A stretch of 64,000 bases of DNA from Pseudomonas frederiksbergensis (GCF_000802155.2 NZ_JQGJ02000003.1:62001-126000); one strand, 5' to 3'; shown: positions 1 to 7,742, numbered from the stretch's first letter. The notes: generated by a model from the letters alone, not told the origin. Numbers and translations are program-made.

Positions 1-318
1 CTCGACGAACTTGCGAGTGCATTGGAAGCGCAAAGCATCAGAACAAGCCCTAGCAGATGGTTTAGAGCTGTGGTTTCTCGATGCAAGAAAGGTGAGTTCA
101 ACCCAGCGGGAGCACTAGCCATTGCAGCCAAGCGCAATGCCTCAACCACTTCAGGTTCTGCCAAGCCAATCAAGGCAGTGCCAGGCTCACCTCATAGTGC
201 TCAATGTCATATGCAGGAGATCAAAGCGTTGCTCGGAATAAGGGGTTCATCTTCTACGGATCGGGGGGAAAGCGTGAGCACCGTTTTTCCACCTCAACAA
301 AAAGAGTGGCAACCATGA
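1..318 (+). CDS. C-terminal part of an unrecognised protein of the mobile element
   Basis: The reading frame is open from the first base of the window and stops at 318, so only the last 105 residues are visible. The segment has a basic region with the pattern P-x-RWF-x(2)-VV-x(2)-C-K-x-G-x-F-N-P-x-GAL, which resembles C-terminal segments of replication or helix-turn-helix proteins carried by plasmids and islands. That resemblance is only an impression. The tail is Ser/Thr rich and looks unstructured. The stop codon overlaps the start codon of the following virB5-like gene (ATGA), which suggests translational coupling within the transfer region. No function is assigned. Confidence 0.4.
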   Translation, partial: LDELASALEAQSIRTSPSRWFRAVVSRCKKGEFNPAGALAIAAKRNASTTSGSAKPIKAVPGSPHSAQCHMQEIKALLGIRGSSSTDRGESVSTVFPPQQKEWQP

Positions 319-1049
319 AGGATTTCTCTATCTCTCTTACTTTCGTCGTTGGCATCACCATGTTGCCGGCCGCCTACGCTCAAATTCCCGTAACGGTGAC
401 AACCCAGGCAAGTGACTCGCCGATGACCATGGCCGAATTTTCTGCCAACACAGCGCGCTGGGCACAGCAAGTCGAGCAGATGACTTCGCAAATTGACCAG
501 ATGAAGCAGCAATACCAGTCGATCACCGGATCGCGCGGCCTAGGCACCATCATGAATAACCCGGCTCTTCGCGATTACTTGCCGCAAGACTGGCAGCAGG
601 TTTACGACTCAGTACAGAGTGGCGGCTATGCCGGCTTGAGTGGAAGGGCGGCTCAGATCTACAACGACAGAAAAGTCTACGACGCCTGCTCGCAGTTCAT
701 GACAACCCAACAGAGAACTTCATGCCAAGCCCAGGCGGTAAAACCTTCGCAAGACAAGGCTTTCGCCTTGGACGCTTACGACGCAGCCAAAGGCCGCTTG
801 AGGCAGATCGATCAGTTGATGGGGAAGATCAACGACACCCCAGATCCCAAGGCTATCGCAGAGCTACAAGGTCGGATTTCGGCCGAGCAAGCGATGATTC
901 AAAACGAGCAAACCAAGCTTCAGATGTACCAGATGGTGGCCGAAGCAGAGGACCGCTTGCAGAGGCAACAACAGCGAGAAATCAATGCACAGCTCGTCGA
1001 TAAGCGCGGGTATTCGAGATTGCAAAGCTTCAACCCACTTGACCAGTAA
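315..1049 (+). CDS. virB5: VirB5-family type IV secretion protein
   Basis: This is a 244-residue protein with an N-terminal Sec signal peptide (hydrophobic residues 5-22, ending AYA-Q), followed by a largely alpha-helical, Gln-rich exported region. The stretch W-x-QQVEQMTSQIDQMKQQY and then GSRGLGTIMNNPALRDYLP are characteristic of VirB5/TrbJ minor pilus proteins. VirB5 proteins sit at the pilus tip of P-type conjugation systems and contribute to recipient contact. The ATG at 315 is preferred over an upstream start at 204 because only it places the signal peptide at the N-terminus. The order VirB5, small membrane protein, EexN, VirB6 matches the IncN/IncW style of conjugation operon. Function is inferred from family and context. 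Confidence 0.85.
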   Translation: MKDFSISLTFVVGITMLPAAYAQIPVTVTTQASDSPMTMAEFSANTARWAQQVEQMTSQIDQMKQQYQSITGSRGLGTIMNNPALRDYLPQDWQQVYDSVQSGGYAGLSGRAAQIYNDRKVYDACSQFMTTQQRTSCQAQAVKPSQDKAFALDAYDAAKGRLRQIDQLMGKINDTPDPKAIAELQGRISAEQAMIQNEQTKLQMYQMVAEAEDRLQRQQQREINAQLVDKRGYSRLQSFNPLDQ

Positions 1050-1059
1050 GGTGAATGCA

Positions 1060-1494
1060 ATGCCAATTTTTTATGTTCTTTCCATTGCCGTCGCGAGCTT
1101 TTACGCGAGCTTGATTATCAGCTTTTGGCTGGCCGTGCGCCGCTTCGGAAAACTCAAGGCCGCCTATCGCATGGAGTGGCATGTTTTCAATTTCGACGTG
1201 ATTGGAACCTTCTGGGCCTCACTGGTTATTTTCTGGGCTGCTTATGACTGGCTTGACCTGCCCACCAGAGGATTCGAAAGCTGGGAGTGCTGCTTCTATG
1301 CGGTCATTTCAAGTATCGCAGCGGTGGGTATGGGCTACTTCAACGGTCGCGAACGATTCACCAACCCCACTCATGCCGGAATAGCTGAATCCGCACTCCG
1401 ATTTCTTGCAGCTCGACACATCATTACGGCAGCTGAAGTAGCGCATGCCCTGCGCACGATGCCGCTGCCCATTACATGGGAAGTGAAGAAATGA
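1060..1494 (+). CDS. Small membrane protein of the transfer operon
   Basis: This is a 144-residue protein with a strongly hydrophobic N-terminal segment (about residues 4-25), a second around residues 48-66 and a third around 82-98, followed by a soluble tail. No family is recognised. It lies 10 bp after virB5, and its stop overlaps the start of the EexN lipoprotein gene, so it is almost certainly cotranscribed with the transfer genes. The ATG at 1060 is preferred because it starts directly before the first membrane segment. A role in the envelope part of conjugation or exclusion is plausible from position only. Confidence 0.7.
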   Translation: MPIFYVLSIAVASFYASLIISFWLAVRRFGKLKAAYRMEWHVFNFDVIGTFWASLVIFWAAYDWLDLPTRGFESWECCFYAVISSIAAVGMGYFNGRERFTNPTHAGIAESALRFLAARHIITAAEVAHALRTMPLPITWEVKK

Positions 1495-1748
1495 AAAAGC
1501 TCTCCTTCGTTCTCGCGGTCACAGTCATCCTAGCCGGCTGTGGCGAAAGCACGCCCGTTCAAACCGTTGACTGGTACAAGAATCACGATGCGGAGCGTAA
1601 AGGCATGATCGTCAAGTGTGAGGAAAACCCGGGCGAACTGGCTGCGACGCCGAACTGTATCAACGCCAAAACCGCGGCCAATCACCTAGCGGTCGATAAA
1701 CGGGACTACCCCAAGCTGGTCCCATCCAATCCACTGAAAGGAGGTTAA
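1491..1748 (+). CDS. eexN: EexN-family entry exclusion lipoprotein
   Basis: This is an 85-residue lipoprotein precursor. A short signal peptide ends in the lipobox L-A-G-C (Cys17). The mature part has the EexN signature: VDWYKNHDAERKGM followed by K-C-x(2)-NPGEL and TPNCINA. Proteins of this family stop a cell that already carries the element from receiving a second copy, by acting at the inner membrane on VirB6-type partners. The gene overlaps the previous stop (ATGA) and lies 4 bp before virB6, which is its usual place in VirB-type operons. The ATG at 1491 is preferred because it gives a proper lipoprotein signal. Confidence 0.88.
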   Translation: MKKLSFVLAVTVILAGCGESTPVQTVDWYKNHDAERKGMIVKCEENPGELAATPNCINAKTAANHLAVDKRDYPKLVPSNPLKGG

Positions 1749-1752
1749 CGAT

Positions 1753-2805
1753 ATGGAATGGACTGTATTTCAGTGGATCGGCGGAAGCCTGGACGCGATG
1801 CTGAATACCTTCGTCTCGCAAACGGCATCGAATGTGATTTTGGGTTTCCAGTTGACGATACTTACCTGCGTCACTCTCTACATCACGTTGACAGGCTATG
1901 CGATCAGCTCCGGCGCGATGGAAGCGCCTTTTCCAACGTTCCTCAAACAATGCATAAAAATCAGCATCATTGCGGCTTTTTGCATGACGGTAGATTCCTA
2001 TACAGCAACGGCTGTATCGGCGATCCACGGATTAGAAAGCGGCCTAGCCGACATCGTGTCCACATCGAATGCGCACTCCACCAATATCTATCAGGTGCTG
2101 GACGAATCGACGAACAAAGGGCTCAACGTTGCTTATGACATGCTCGGCAAAGCGGCAAAACGGGAGTTCTATGAACTGGGACAGATGTTCTGGGATGCCC
2201 TAAACGCGCTTCTGATGGCGGTGGCCGTGTTTCTGATCCATCTACCGGCCGCAGCAACCATAATTCTGGCCAAGCTTGGCCTGGGCGTGCTGCTAGGGAT
2301 AGGGCCGATATTCATCGCTGCACTCATGTTCCCCGTCACTGCCCAGTGGTTCGACCGATGGTTTCAGCAAGTGCTTTCATTCGCTCTGGAGATCGCCATC
2401 GCGATGGTCGTAGTCACTGTCGGCGTTACTCTCTTCAAACACCTTTTTGATCAGGTGATTGTCGTAGGCGATGACAATCCCATTACCTCTTTTTTCCAGA
2501 TCCTGGCGACAGCCCTCCTCATCTTCTTTGCACTTAAGAAAACGAGCGGGCTGGGCTCATCCTTGGCCGGAGGTATTTCGTTCGGAGCCGTCACCTTCCG
2601 CAACATGGCTGATGCCGTTGGGAATGTTGTCAATCCGAAAACGACGCGGCGTGATATGCAGTCCGGGATGATGGTCACAGCAGGTCGCACCAACCACATG
2701 GTGGCAGGCAATACAGTTTGGAATCCGGCCTACCGTCAGCACGTCTTGCAAAACCTTGGGAAGAACTGGGGCCCCGCAACGGGTGGCTCCGTTAAAGGTA
2801 ATTGA
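1753..2805 (+). CDS. virB6: VirB6/TrbL-family inner-membrane type IV secretion protein
   Basis: This is a 350-residue polytopic membrane protein with hydrophobic segments near residues 28-50, 66-82, 150-175, 178-200, 215-235 and 245-262. The central region with VAVFLIHLPAAATIILAK and GIGPIFIAALMFP, then F-D-R-W-F-Q-Q-V, is typical of VirB6. VirB6 forms part of the inner-membrane channel of the conjugation apparatus. A ribosome binding site (AAAGGAGG) precedes the ATG. In comparable operons virB7 to virB11 would follow directly; here the coding sequence stops and a repeat begins within about 15 bp. The operon therefore looks truncated, or has its remaining genes elsewhere. Confidence 0.88.
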   Translation: MEWTVFQWIGGSLDAMLNTFVSQTASNVILGFQLTILTCVTLYITLTGYAISSGAMEAPFPTFLKQCIKISIIAAFCMTVDSYTATAVSAIHGLESGLADIVSTSNAHSTNIYQVLDESTNKGLNVAYDMLGKAAKREFYELGQMFWDALNALLMAVAVFLIHLPAAATIILAKLGLGVLLGIGPIFIAALMFPVTAQWFDRWFQQVLSFALEIAIAMVVVTVGVTLFKHLFDQVIVVGDDNPITSFFQILATALLIFFALKKTSGLGSSLAGGISFGAVTFRNMADAVGNVVNPKTTRRDMQSGMMVTAGRTNHMVAGNTVWNPAYRQHVLQNLGKNWGPATGGSVKGN

Positions 2806-2816
2806 AGTCATTACCG

Positions 2817-3033
2817 CTGCGCGCCCTACGGGCTTACCCAAAGGGGCGCTGCCCCTCTGGACACCTGCCCTCGCCGGGAGGCAGGGGTGCAGAGGGGCAG
2901 CGCCCCTGCATCCCTGCCCTGAGGGTATGAGCACTCCATCAGCATCAAGGGTACGCTTCGCCGGCATCCTCGCCCGGTCCACTCGCGACGCTCGCGGCTG
3001 CGGCCTCCGGTCCCGCCCTTGACGCCGATTCCG
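2817..3033. repeat. Inverted repeat, copy A (about 215 bp)
   Basis: This GC-rich segment directly after virB6 recurs in inverted orientation at about 4311-4530. Shared blocks include GGGCTTACCCAAAGGGGCGC, GCCCTCGCCGGGAGGCAGG, CGCTTCGCCGG and GCCCTTGACGCCGA. By eye the copies agree over most of their length, with a divergent middle. Each copy also contains internal hairpins (for example GGGGCGCTGCCCC). No protein reading is convincing. The two copies enclose three small genes, one of them an antitoxin gene. Confidence 0.8.
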
Positions 3034-3062
3034 ACGCACGATCAACATCCACACTACAGTTC

Positions 3063-3257
3063 CTAGCCTGCCCCATCGCGACGTTTCACGAACTCAGTCA
3101 AATCAATTTCTCCATTGATGAAACACCTTGCGTGTTTCTCGTCGTCCTTGCTGAGCTGGAAGCCCTCTAAACCAACGGATGAACGTGCGTAGTTAACCGC
3201 TTTCTCTCTACGCCGCCGTTCAGCATCAGAGATTTGGGGATGATGATTTTTGTCCAT
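3063..3257 (-). CDS. vbhA: VbhA-family Fic antitoxin (orphan)
   Basis: This 64-residue protein carries the inhibitory alpha-helix motif (S/T)xxxE(G/N) of Fic-inhibiting antitoxins: Ser27-Val-Gly-Leu-Glu31-Gly32. It is preceded by a basic helix (ERRRREKAVNYARSS) and followed by S-K-D-D-E-x-H and an INGEIDL block, the arrangement seen in VbhA proteins. VbhA binds a Fic-domain AMP transferase and blocks ATP positioning. The Fic toxin gene normally follows immediately on the same strand. Here the sequence downstream of the stop (below 3063) is repeat copy A and no Fic motif (HPFxxGNG) is seen, so the toxin has been lost or moved. A perfect palindrome lies 55 bp upstream of its start. Confidence 0.8.
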   Translation of the reverse strand: MDKNHHPQISDAERRRREKAVNYARSSVGLEGFQLSKDDEKHARCFINGEIDLTEFVKRRDGAG

Positions 3258-3311
3258 CTGCCGTCCCTACCTTCAAATCCAGATGCTGTGAATTCTACTC
3301 TTTACCTATTA

Positions 3312-3335
3312 AAAATTTCGTCATGACGAAATTTT
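3312..3335. promoter_or_regulatory. 24-bp perfect palindrome between divergent genes
   Basis: The half-site AAAATTTCGTCA is followed at once by its exact reverse complement. The site lies between the leftward antitoxin gene (start at 3257) and the rightward gene at 3479, where an operator would be expected. The core TTCGTCATGACGAA recurs at 4608-4621 and inside 4892-4913, with a looser version at 4771-4784. The palindrome centre contains ATG followed by ACGAAA on both strands, so it also creates very short reading frames in both directions. Binding by a dimeric regulator is an inference. Confidence 0.65.
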
Positions 3336-3478
3336 CGGGGAGCGGATAAACGCGGCTCTTGCTGTCCTCGAGGCAGATAGTCATCAGGGCAAACTCCAAG
3401 ATGCGAGCTAATCTAGATTCGCAAACGAATGGATGCCCATGCAGGGCTGCAATTCTCGAAATAGACTTAGGACCCGCC

Positions 3479-4000
3479 ATGCAGAAAAATTTCAGCGCCA
3501 CCCCACCCATTGCTTTTGCTGCTAAAAATTGTCAGCTCATTGCCACCGTGCCAAATGGAGTAGAGGAGTACTGGTCAGCCGACATCAAGGCAGTGCGCCA
3601 TGGTGTTCTGAATAAAATTTTTACGGATGTTCTATTCATCGAGAAACCGGGAGAGCTGGCTTTCCTGGCGGGCATCGAATCCCAGGATGGCGTTGATCGC
3701 CATATCCGACCAGATGCGGCGCTGAAACAAGCTGAGTTCATCAGCTTCTTGCGCTCGGAGAACGACCGTAACAGCGCTGCACTCGGGATTCTTGCAAGAG
3801 TTTTCCACGGACACGACTACGCCGTTGTGGGGAAGGCTACTGCAGCGTACATGGCTGCCAGGTCACTATCCCACGCTTTTGGCGTGGGTTACGTCGATCA
3901 GTACGGCGACTACCAGACCATACAGATCGTTCCAGGTGACGACTCCGGGTTCGATGGTAACGCGTACCTTCCTTTCGATCAGTTGGGGGAAAACTCGTGA
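3479..4000 (+). CDS. Hypothetical protein of the mobile element
   Basis: This 173-residue soluble protein matches no family I recognise. It has an aromatic-rich C-terminal region containing GVGYVDQYGDYQTIQIVPG and an acidic end. There is no signal peptide or membrane segment. A longer frame from 3359 is possible, but the ATG at 3479 avoids an upstream segment that looks non-coding. The stop overlaps the start of the next small gene (GTGA), which supports translation as a pair. The pair lies between the inverted repeats, together with the orphan antitoxin on the opposite strand. Confidence 0.55.
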   Translation: MQKNFSATPPIAFAAKNCQLIATVPNGVEEYWSADIKAVRHGVLNKIFTDVLFIEKPGELAFLAGIESQDGVDRHIRPDAALKQAEFISFLRSENDRNSAALGILARVFHGHDYAVVGKATAAYMAARSLSHAFGVGYVDQYGDYQTIQIVPGDDSGFDGNAYLPFDQLGENS

Positions 4001-4236
4001 CATCATCAGCGGACTCACTCGTGATGCGCGACAAAGCCACTGCACTGCGAAATCAAATGGTTGACGTAATGGAGCGTTTTGCAAACGAGAATCCCGGCAT
4101 TCCCGCGCAGGTATTGATGGCAGGACTTGGAGAATTAGTCGTCCAATTTTCGGTTAGCCAGGTTGGCCCAGGAATGACCATTCGGTTCCTGGATGACTTG
4201 AGAGAGGCGGTGCAAAGATTGGGTCAGGCACATTAA
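3997..4236 (+). CDS. Small hypothetical protein, coupled to the gene before it
   Basis: This is a 79-residue protein if it starts at the GTG at 3997, or 70 residues from the ATG at 4024. It looks alpha-helical, with an amphipathic N-terminal helix (DKATALRNQMVDVMERFANE) and a C-terminal helix. No family is recognised. The four-base overlap with the upstream gene suggests translational coupling. It ends about 75 bp before inverted repeat copy B. Confidence 0.5.
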   Translation: MTSSADSLVMRDKATALRNQMVDVMERFANENPGIPAQVLMAGLGELVVQFSVSQVGPGMTIRFLDDLREAVQRLGQAH

Positions 4237-4310
4237 ATGATGTCCTGTTCGAGCCCCTTGGGATAACGAAGGGTGTGTTGGGGTGGCCGTCTCTAATGCT
4301 CTCTGGGTTT

Positions 4311-4530
4311 AATCGGCGTCAAGGGCGGAACCGGAGGCCGCAGCCCGGAGCGAAGCCCCGGGACCGGGCGAGGATTCCGGCGAAGCGAACCCTTGACGCT
4401 GAAGCAGCGTTATTACCCTCATTGCAGGGGTGCAGGGAGCTCTTTCCCCTGCACCCCTGCCTCCCGGCGAGGGCAGGAGTCCAGAGGGGCTGCGCCCCTT
4501 TGGGTAAGCCCGCAGGCGCGCGCAATGTAG
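4311..4530. repeat. Inverted repeat, copy B (about 220 bp)
   Basis: The reverse complement of the segment at 2817-3033 recurs here with scattered differences. Read on the minus strand it begins with a cytosine-rich stretch, continues through GGGCTTACCCAAAGGGGCGC and GCCCTCGCCGGGAGGCAGG, and ends in GCCCTTGACGCCGA. With copy A it brackets 3063-4236. The divergent middle differs in length, so recombination between copies is possible but they are not recent duplicates. Confidence 0.8.
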
Positions 4531-4574
4531 CCTCCCTGTCTTTTCAAACCTACATGCCCATCTCGATAGCCATG

Positions 4575-4778
4575 TCATCGTATTTCAGTTCGGAAGGGCT
4601 CAGAACCTTCGTCATGACGAAGAATTACGTGGGTGTGTGGGCTAGTGCAGGATAGGCAAACGCCGGCATTGTGTGCCACACAACGCTCGCCCAGGCTCCG
4701 AGTACGATATTTGATATCAACATATTCCTCTGGCCCCTTCCCAGTGATTCGCACGGAAGCTGTCGAAACCTTAGTCAT
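4575..4778 (-). CDS. Small uncertain reading frame starting in a palindrome
   Basis: This is a 67-residue reading frame whose ATG lies inside the degenerate palindrome TTAATCATGACTAA. The product is hydrophilic with four cysteines, two of them as CLSC. No ribosome binding site stands out and no family is recognised. It is listed because the stretch 4237-5612 otherwise has no gene. Its C-terminal half runs through a repeated DNA motif (4642-4658), so it may be a chance frame across repeats. Confidence 0.25.
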   Translation of the reverse strand: MTKVSTASVRITGKGPEEYVDIKYRTRSLGERCVAHNAGVCLSCTSPHTHVILRHDEGSEPFRTEIR

Positions 4779-4955
4779 GATTAAAAACTACGGCTGATGG
4801 GCTAGTGCAGGATAGGCAAGACGCCGTAACTTCGTCATACAGGCTCATTTCGACGTGAGTGAGCAAAACCGATGTCCCTCATTAGCGACGAAAATTTCGT
4901 CATGACGAAATTTCACACCATGTAGACGCTATGGAGGGCTAAGGCAGGATAGGCC
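4607..4955. repeat. Three-unit array: palindrome plus CTAGTGCAGGATAGGCA motif
   Basis: Three units each contain a palindrome built on TTCGTCATGACGAA (4607-4622 exact; 4771-4784 as TTAGTCATGATTAA; 4892-4913 extended to 22 bp) followed after 17-25 bp by CTAGTGCAGGATAGGCA (4642-4658 and 4802-4818 exact; 4939-4955 with differences). A fourth copy of the second motif, without a palindrome, is at 11521-11537 before the gene at 11591. Read on the minus strand, one frame across all four copies of the motif gives AYPAL. The array lies in a stretch (4237-5612) with no convincing gene; 5317-5612 shows nothing further except a ribosome binding site for the next gene. Confidence 0.7.
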
Positions 4956-5136
4956 AAACACTGGAACACTGTGCGCACAACACCGTACGGACGATCCAGA
5001 AGAATCGAATATGATTCACCAGTCGCAGTCAGGACCAACTTGACAGTCGTTTGCATCGGATTAGACCAACACACCGAATGACCTCGACCGGCAGAGGTCG
5101 GCCAACAGCTGCCAGTCACGAGAGACCTTTTTCGAC

Positions 5137-5316
5137 CGATTCTGTTGAAAAAGTCGACCACCGTTTCCACGGCAGAAAAGTACGCGCCTGAGATTGAAGT
5201 CTTTATTTTGAGCAGAGGGCTTCGGGCTCAGATTTCACGTAGCAGCGCGCAAGAAGGGCGTTTTCAGCAGTCAGTACGCAGGCAGCCTGGAGAAACCGAC
5301 TTTTTCAACACAATCG
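5137..5316. mobile_element. MITE-like element, copy 1 (180 bp)
   Basis: The element starts CGATTCTGTTGAAAAAGTCG and ends CGACTTTTTCAACACAATCG; these termini are inverted repeats with one mismatch. The interior has no transposase reading frame. A second copy in the same orientation lies at 9554-9732, with similar interior blocks such as TTTCCACGGCAGAAAAGTACGCG and GCTCAGATTTC. The size, terminal inverted repeats and absence of coding capacity fit a miniature inverted-repeat transposable element moved in trans. The family of the parent transposase is not determined. Confidence 0.72.
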
Positions 5317-5612
5317 ACCCATAGCGGATGTTCATTCTCAGATCGCTGACATCTGCTTTGCAGCAGGAGCGGCCTCTCACCTATTCAAACTAGACGCCTG
5401 TAAACTCCCGTTTAACGCTTGGCTTGACTAGACGGAGCCGGATCGCAGCGTGGATTGCCGCTCAATGAAGGGCTATAAGACATCATGTACCTCGCGTTCC
5501 CTGCTCCAGAATTTGCACTTCCAGGGGTAACGTTTTCACGAGATATCGTCCTCTAGCCGCTTGAAACGAACGCACGACGAATTTGTTTGGCCATCGAAAA
5601 GGGAGGTTTGGT

Positions 5613-7742
5613 TTGGCGACAAGAGCTGGCTCTCATGCGGGACGTGGGTTCCGATATCAAGATGCGGTTGCGGCAAGCCTTGCCGTGGAAGGCTTTGTCG
5701 GCCAGTTTGGGTACGGCAGCATCGTTCCTGAAGGGGGCGACGATCTTGAGCTCCGGACGGCCAGCGCTAGGACGCTCGCGCAGGTCAAGTCACGACGCGA
5801 CCACATGGGCCCGTTTTCAGCTCGCTCAGTAGCGGGCTTCGTCATGAAAATGTGGGATGGAAAAGGGCTTCAACCTGACGACCAATTTTTGCTGGTGCTC
5901 GAAAGCAATGTTGGTGAACGCCGCGCTGCCATCCGCCAGTTGCAGGACCTTTCCGCCTATCCGACCGTAGTAGTTGAGCTGAAGGGACGCAAGGGGCTGG
6001 CTGGCCTCATTGCGCGAACCAAGGTGCTTGTGCTACCCGACCCTCGCGGAAGCGCAGTAGCCCAGATTTCGGCCAAACAGGCCTGCACGTTCTTCGAAGC
6101 CGAGATGTACTTCGCGGACCTCTTAGGCGTAGTGGGGCATCTTTCTGATGAGAACGGAACACGCGCTGCGAACGCCTATCTCGGGCTTGCCTTGTCTGAT
6201 ATTCAGCGGCGGTTCGACGCGCTACAGCCGCTTATGACATCAGCGGTAGTCGAGGCAGCGCTAACCGAGGGGTTTTGTTCAGCTGTGGATTTCCTGACGC
6301 CCGATGAGGATCCGCTGTTCTACCTGGGTGTCGATGCGCAGGCATCGCACGTAGCCGCAGGACTCGTTGTGGAACGCCCTGAGCTCCGTGCAGCCGTTCT
6401 AGAAGGACTGGAGAGCCGCAGAAACGCGCTCATTCACGGCGTTTCCGGCTCAGGAAAGTCAGCAGTCCTTTGGGAAGCCGCGTACGCCAGTCGCCACGCA
6501 GTGCGTTGGTTTCAGGTTCAGCGCCTGCCGCCGGCTGCCATTGCGTCACTTGTCCAACTTGCGCGCTCCAGACGAGCGACTGCAGATGCCCCCGTCGGCT
6601 TCATTATCGATGACGTGGGCCGAGGGTTCTCGGAGGGTTGGACCGCGTTGACTGCGGAGGTAAATCGCACTCCCGGGCTGCTGCTCTTGGCATCTGTACG
6701 AGAGGAAGATCGCTACCCACTGGTAGATAGCCGTCGTGCTGCCCAGGTCAAGGTTCAGGGCGACGACACTCTGGCTGAACGAGTGTGGCGAGAGCTGAGG
6801 GATAGAGGGCAAACCGCTTGGCAAGGATGGCGAGAACCTTGGAGTCTAGCGGCTGGCCACCTGCTTGAGTACACCCACGTGCTTACCCAGGGGCATCGAT
6901 TGAGCGAGACGCTGCACGCGCAGGTTGCGGCGCGTATTAACGACGTCACTCGACACGACGAGCTGGATGTCTTGAGAACGGTGGTTTGTGTGAACGCAGC
7001 GGGTTGCAGTGCCGAGGTGTCAGAGCTGCCTCGCGTCTTGTCCAAGCCCGCGACCACGGTCTCGCTCGCGCTGACCAGACTCAAGGATGAGCACCTAGTT
7101 CAAGACGCACATGACGGCAGGATGGTGGGGCTGCATGAGTTGAGATCTGCAGAGCTCCTTCGCCTGTCTCATGAGTTCCCACCGCCCTTGTTGTCGACTA
7201 CGGCCGCAACTGCGGTTTGGCTGGTGCCGGCATCCGAGATGTCTCGGTTCCTCGAGCGCACTCTATCTAGGCACGAGGGATGCGATGATGAAGTAATTGA
7301 AGGTCTGGCGCTTAGATTGAAGGCAGCACCGACACCGGCGCTCCTCAGCGCGATTCTGACGGGGCTGGACCGTACGAACGCGCATCGGGTGATCAGACTA
7401 TGGCTCCAGACCGCCGAAGCACAAGCGATGGCGAAGTCGTTGCAGGGAATGCCTGCTGGACTCGCGATTGGCGACATCGAACCACCGGATATCGGTCCGA
7501 CGGTACCTGCATCCCGACGCTTCACTGAAATCAGGACTGACGTTATCGCTTCAGGTTTGACCGCTCGCTTTTTGGCTCGATTAGCTCCAAGCGATCTGCG
7601 CCGCGTGCTCCAGGCGGCGAGCAGCGTGGGAGACTTGACCCGGCTCATGGCTTCGCTACTCGGTCAAGTCATCCCGACTTCGCACTTGGGTGAGCTGACC
7701 ACTTTCCCCCCCCGCTCGTCGACGCGGACTTTCAAGCGGTAG
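5613..7742 (+). CDS. Nuclease-STAND NTPase, N-terminal half (frame broken at poly-C)
   Basis: The N-terminal domain (residues 1-150) begins GRGFRYQDAVAA and carries acidic residues 43-46 (DDLE) and Q57-V-K59. This is the D...QxK arrangement of PD-(D/E)xK nucleases such as the Cap4/DUF4297 group. A P-loop NTPase of STAND type follows, with Walker A GVSGSGKS at residues 276-283 and a Walker B strand GFIIDD at 329-334, then helical segments. The TTG at 5613 is chosen because GGGAGG lies 6 bp upstream. After residue 697 the frame passes through eight C (7706-7713) and stops early at 7742. One extra C, or a minus-one ribosomal slip, would join it to 7706-9409 for a product of about 1265 residues. 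Such proteins commonly sense phage proteins and then cut DNA; that role is inferred. Confidence 0.7.
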   Translation: MATRAGSHAGRGFRYQDAVAASLAVEGFVGQFGYGSIVPEGGDDLELRTASARTLAQVKSRRDHMGPFSARSVAGFVMKMWDGKGLQPDDQFLLVLESNVGERRAAIRQLQDLSAYPTVVVELKGRKGLAGLIARTKVLVLPDPRGSAVAQISAKQACTFFEAEMYFADLLGVVGHLSDENGTRAANAYLGLALSDIQRRFDALQPLMTSAVVEAALTEGFCSAVDFLTPDEDPLFYLGVDAQASHVAAGLVVERPELRAAVLEGLESRRNALIHGVSGSGKSAVLWEAAYASRHAVRWFQVQRLPPAAIASLVQLARSRRATADAPVGFIIDDVGRGFSEGWTALTAEVNRTPGLLLLASVREEDRYPLVDSRRAAQVKVQGDDTLAERVWRELRDRGQTAWQGWREPWSLAAGHLLEYTHVLTQGHRLSETLHAQVAARINDVTRHDELDVLRTVVCVNAAGCSAEVSELPRVLSKPATTVSLALTRLKDEHLVQDAHDGRMVGLHELRSAELLRLSHEFPPPLLSTTAATAVWLVPASEMSRFLERTLSRHEGCDDEVIEGLALRLKAAPTPALLSAILTGLDRTNAHRVIRLWLQTAEAQAMAKSLQGMPAGLAIGDIEPPDIGPTVPASRRFTEIRTDVIASGLTARFLARLAPSDLRRVLQAASSVGDLTRLMASLLGQVIPTSHLGELTTFPPRSSTRTFKR
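7706..7713 (+). other. Run of eight C at the frame break of the STAND gene
   Basis: The sequence TTTCCCCCCCCGCTC lies exactly where the upstream frame and the downstream frame (open from here to 9409) exchange. A ninth C, or six, would restore one continuous reading frame. The tract could be a phase-variable switch, a slippery site for minus-one frameshifting, a fixed null mutation, or a sequencing error. Confidence 0.8.

Noticed and set aside
4607..4955. CRISPR array
   Set aside because: Only three diverged units with unequal 126-163 bp spacing, no short uniform spacers and no cas genes.
4913..5170. An 85-residue minus-strand frame as a gene
   Set aside because: Its upstream part runs into the MITE-like repeat and its end lies in the palindrome array; no family or ribosome binding site. 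It may be a gene remnant.
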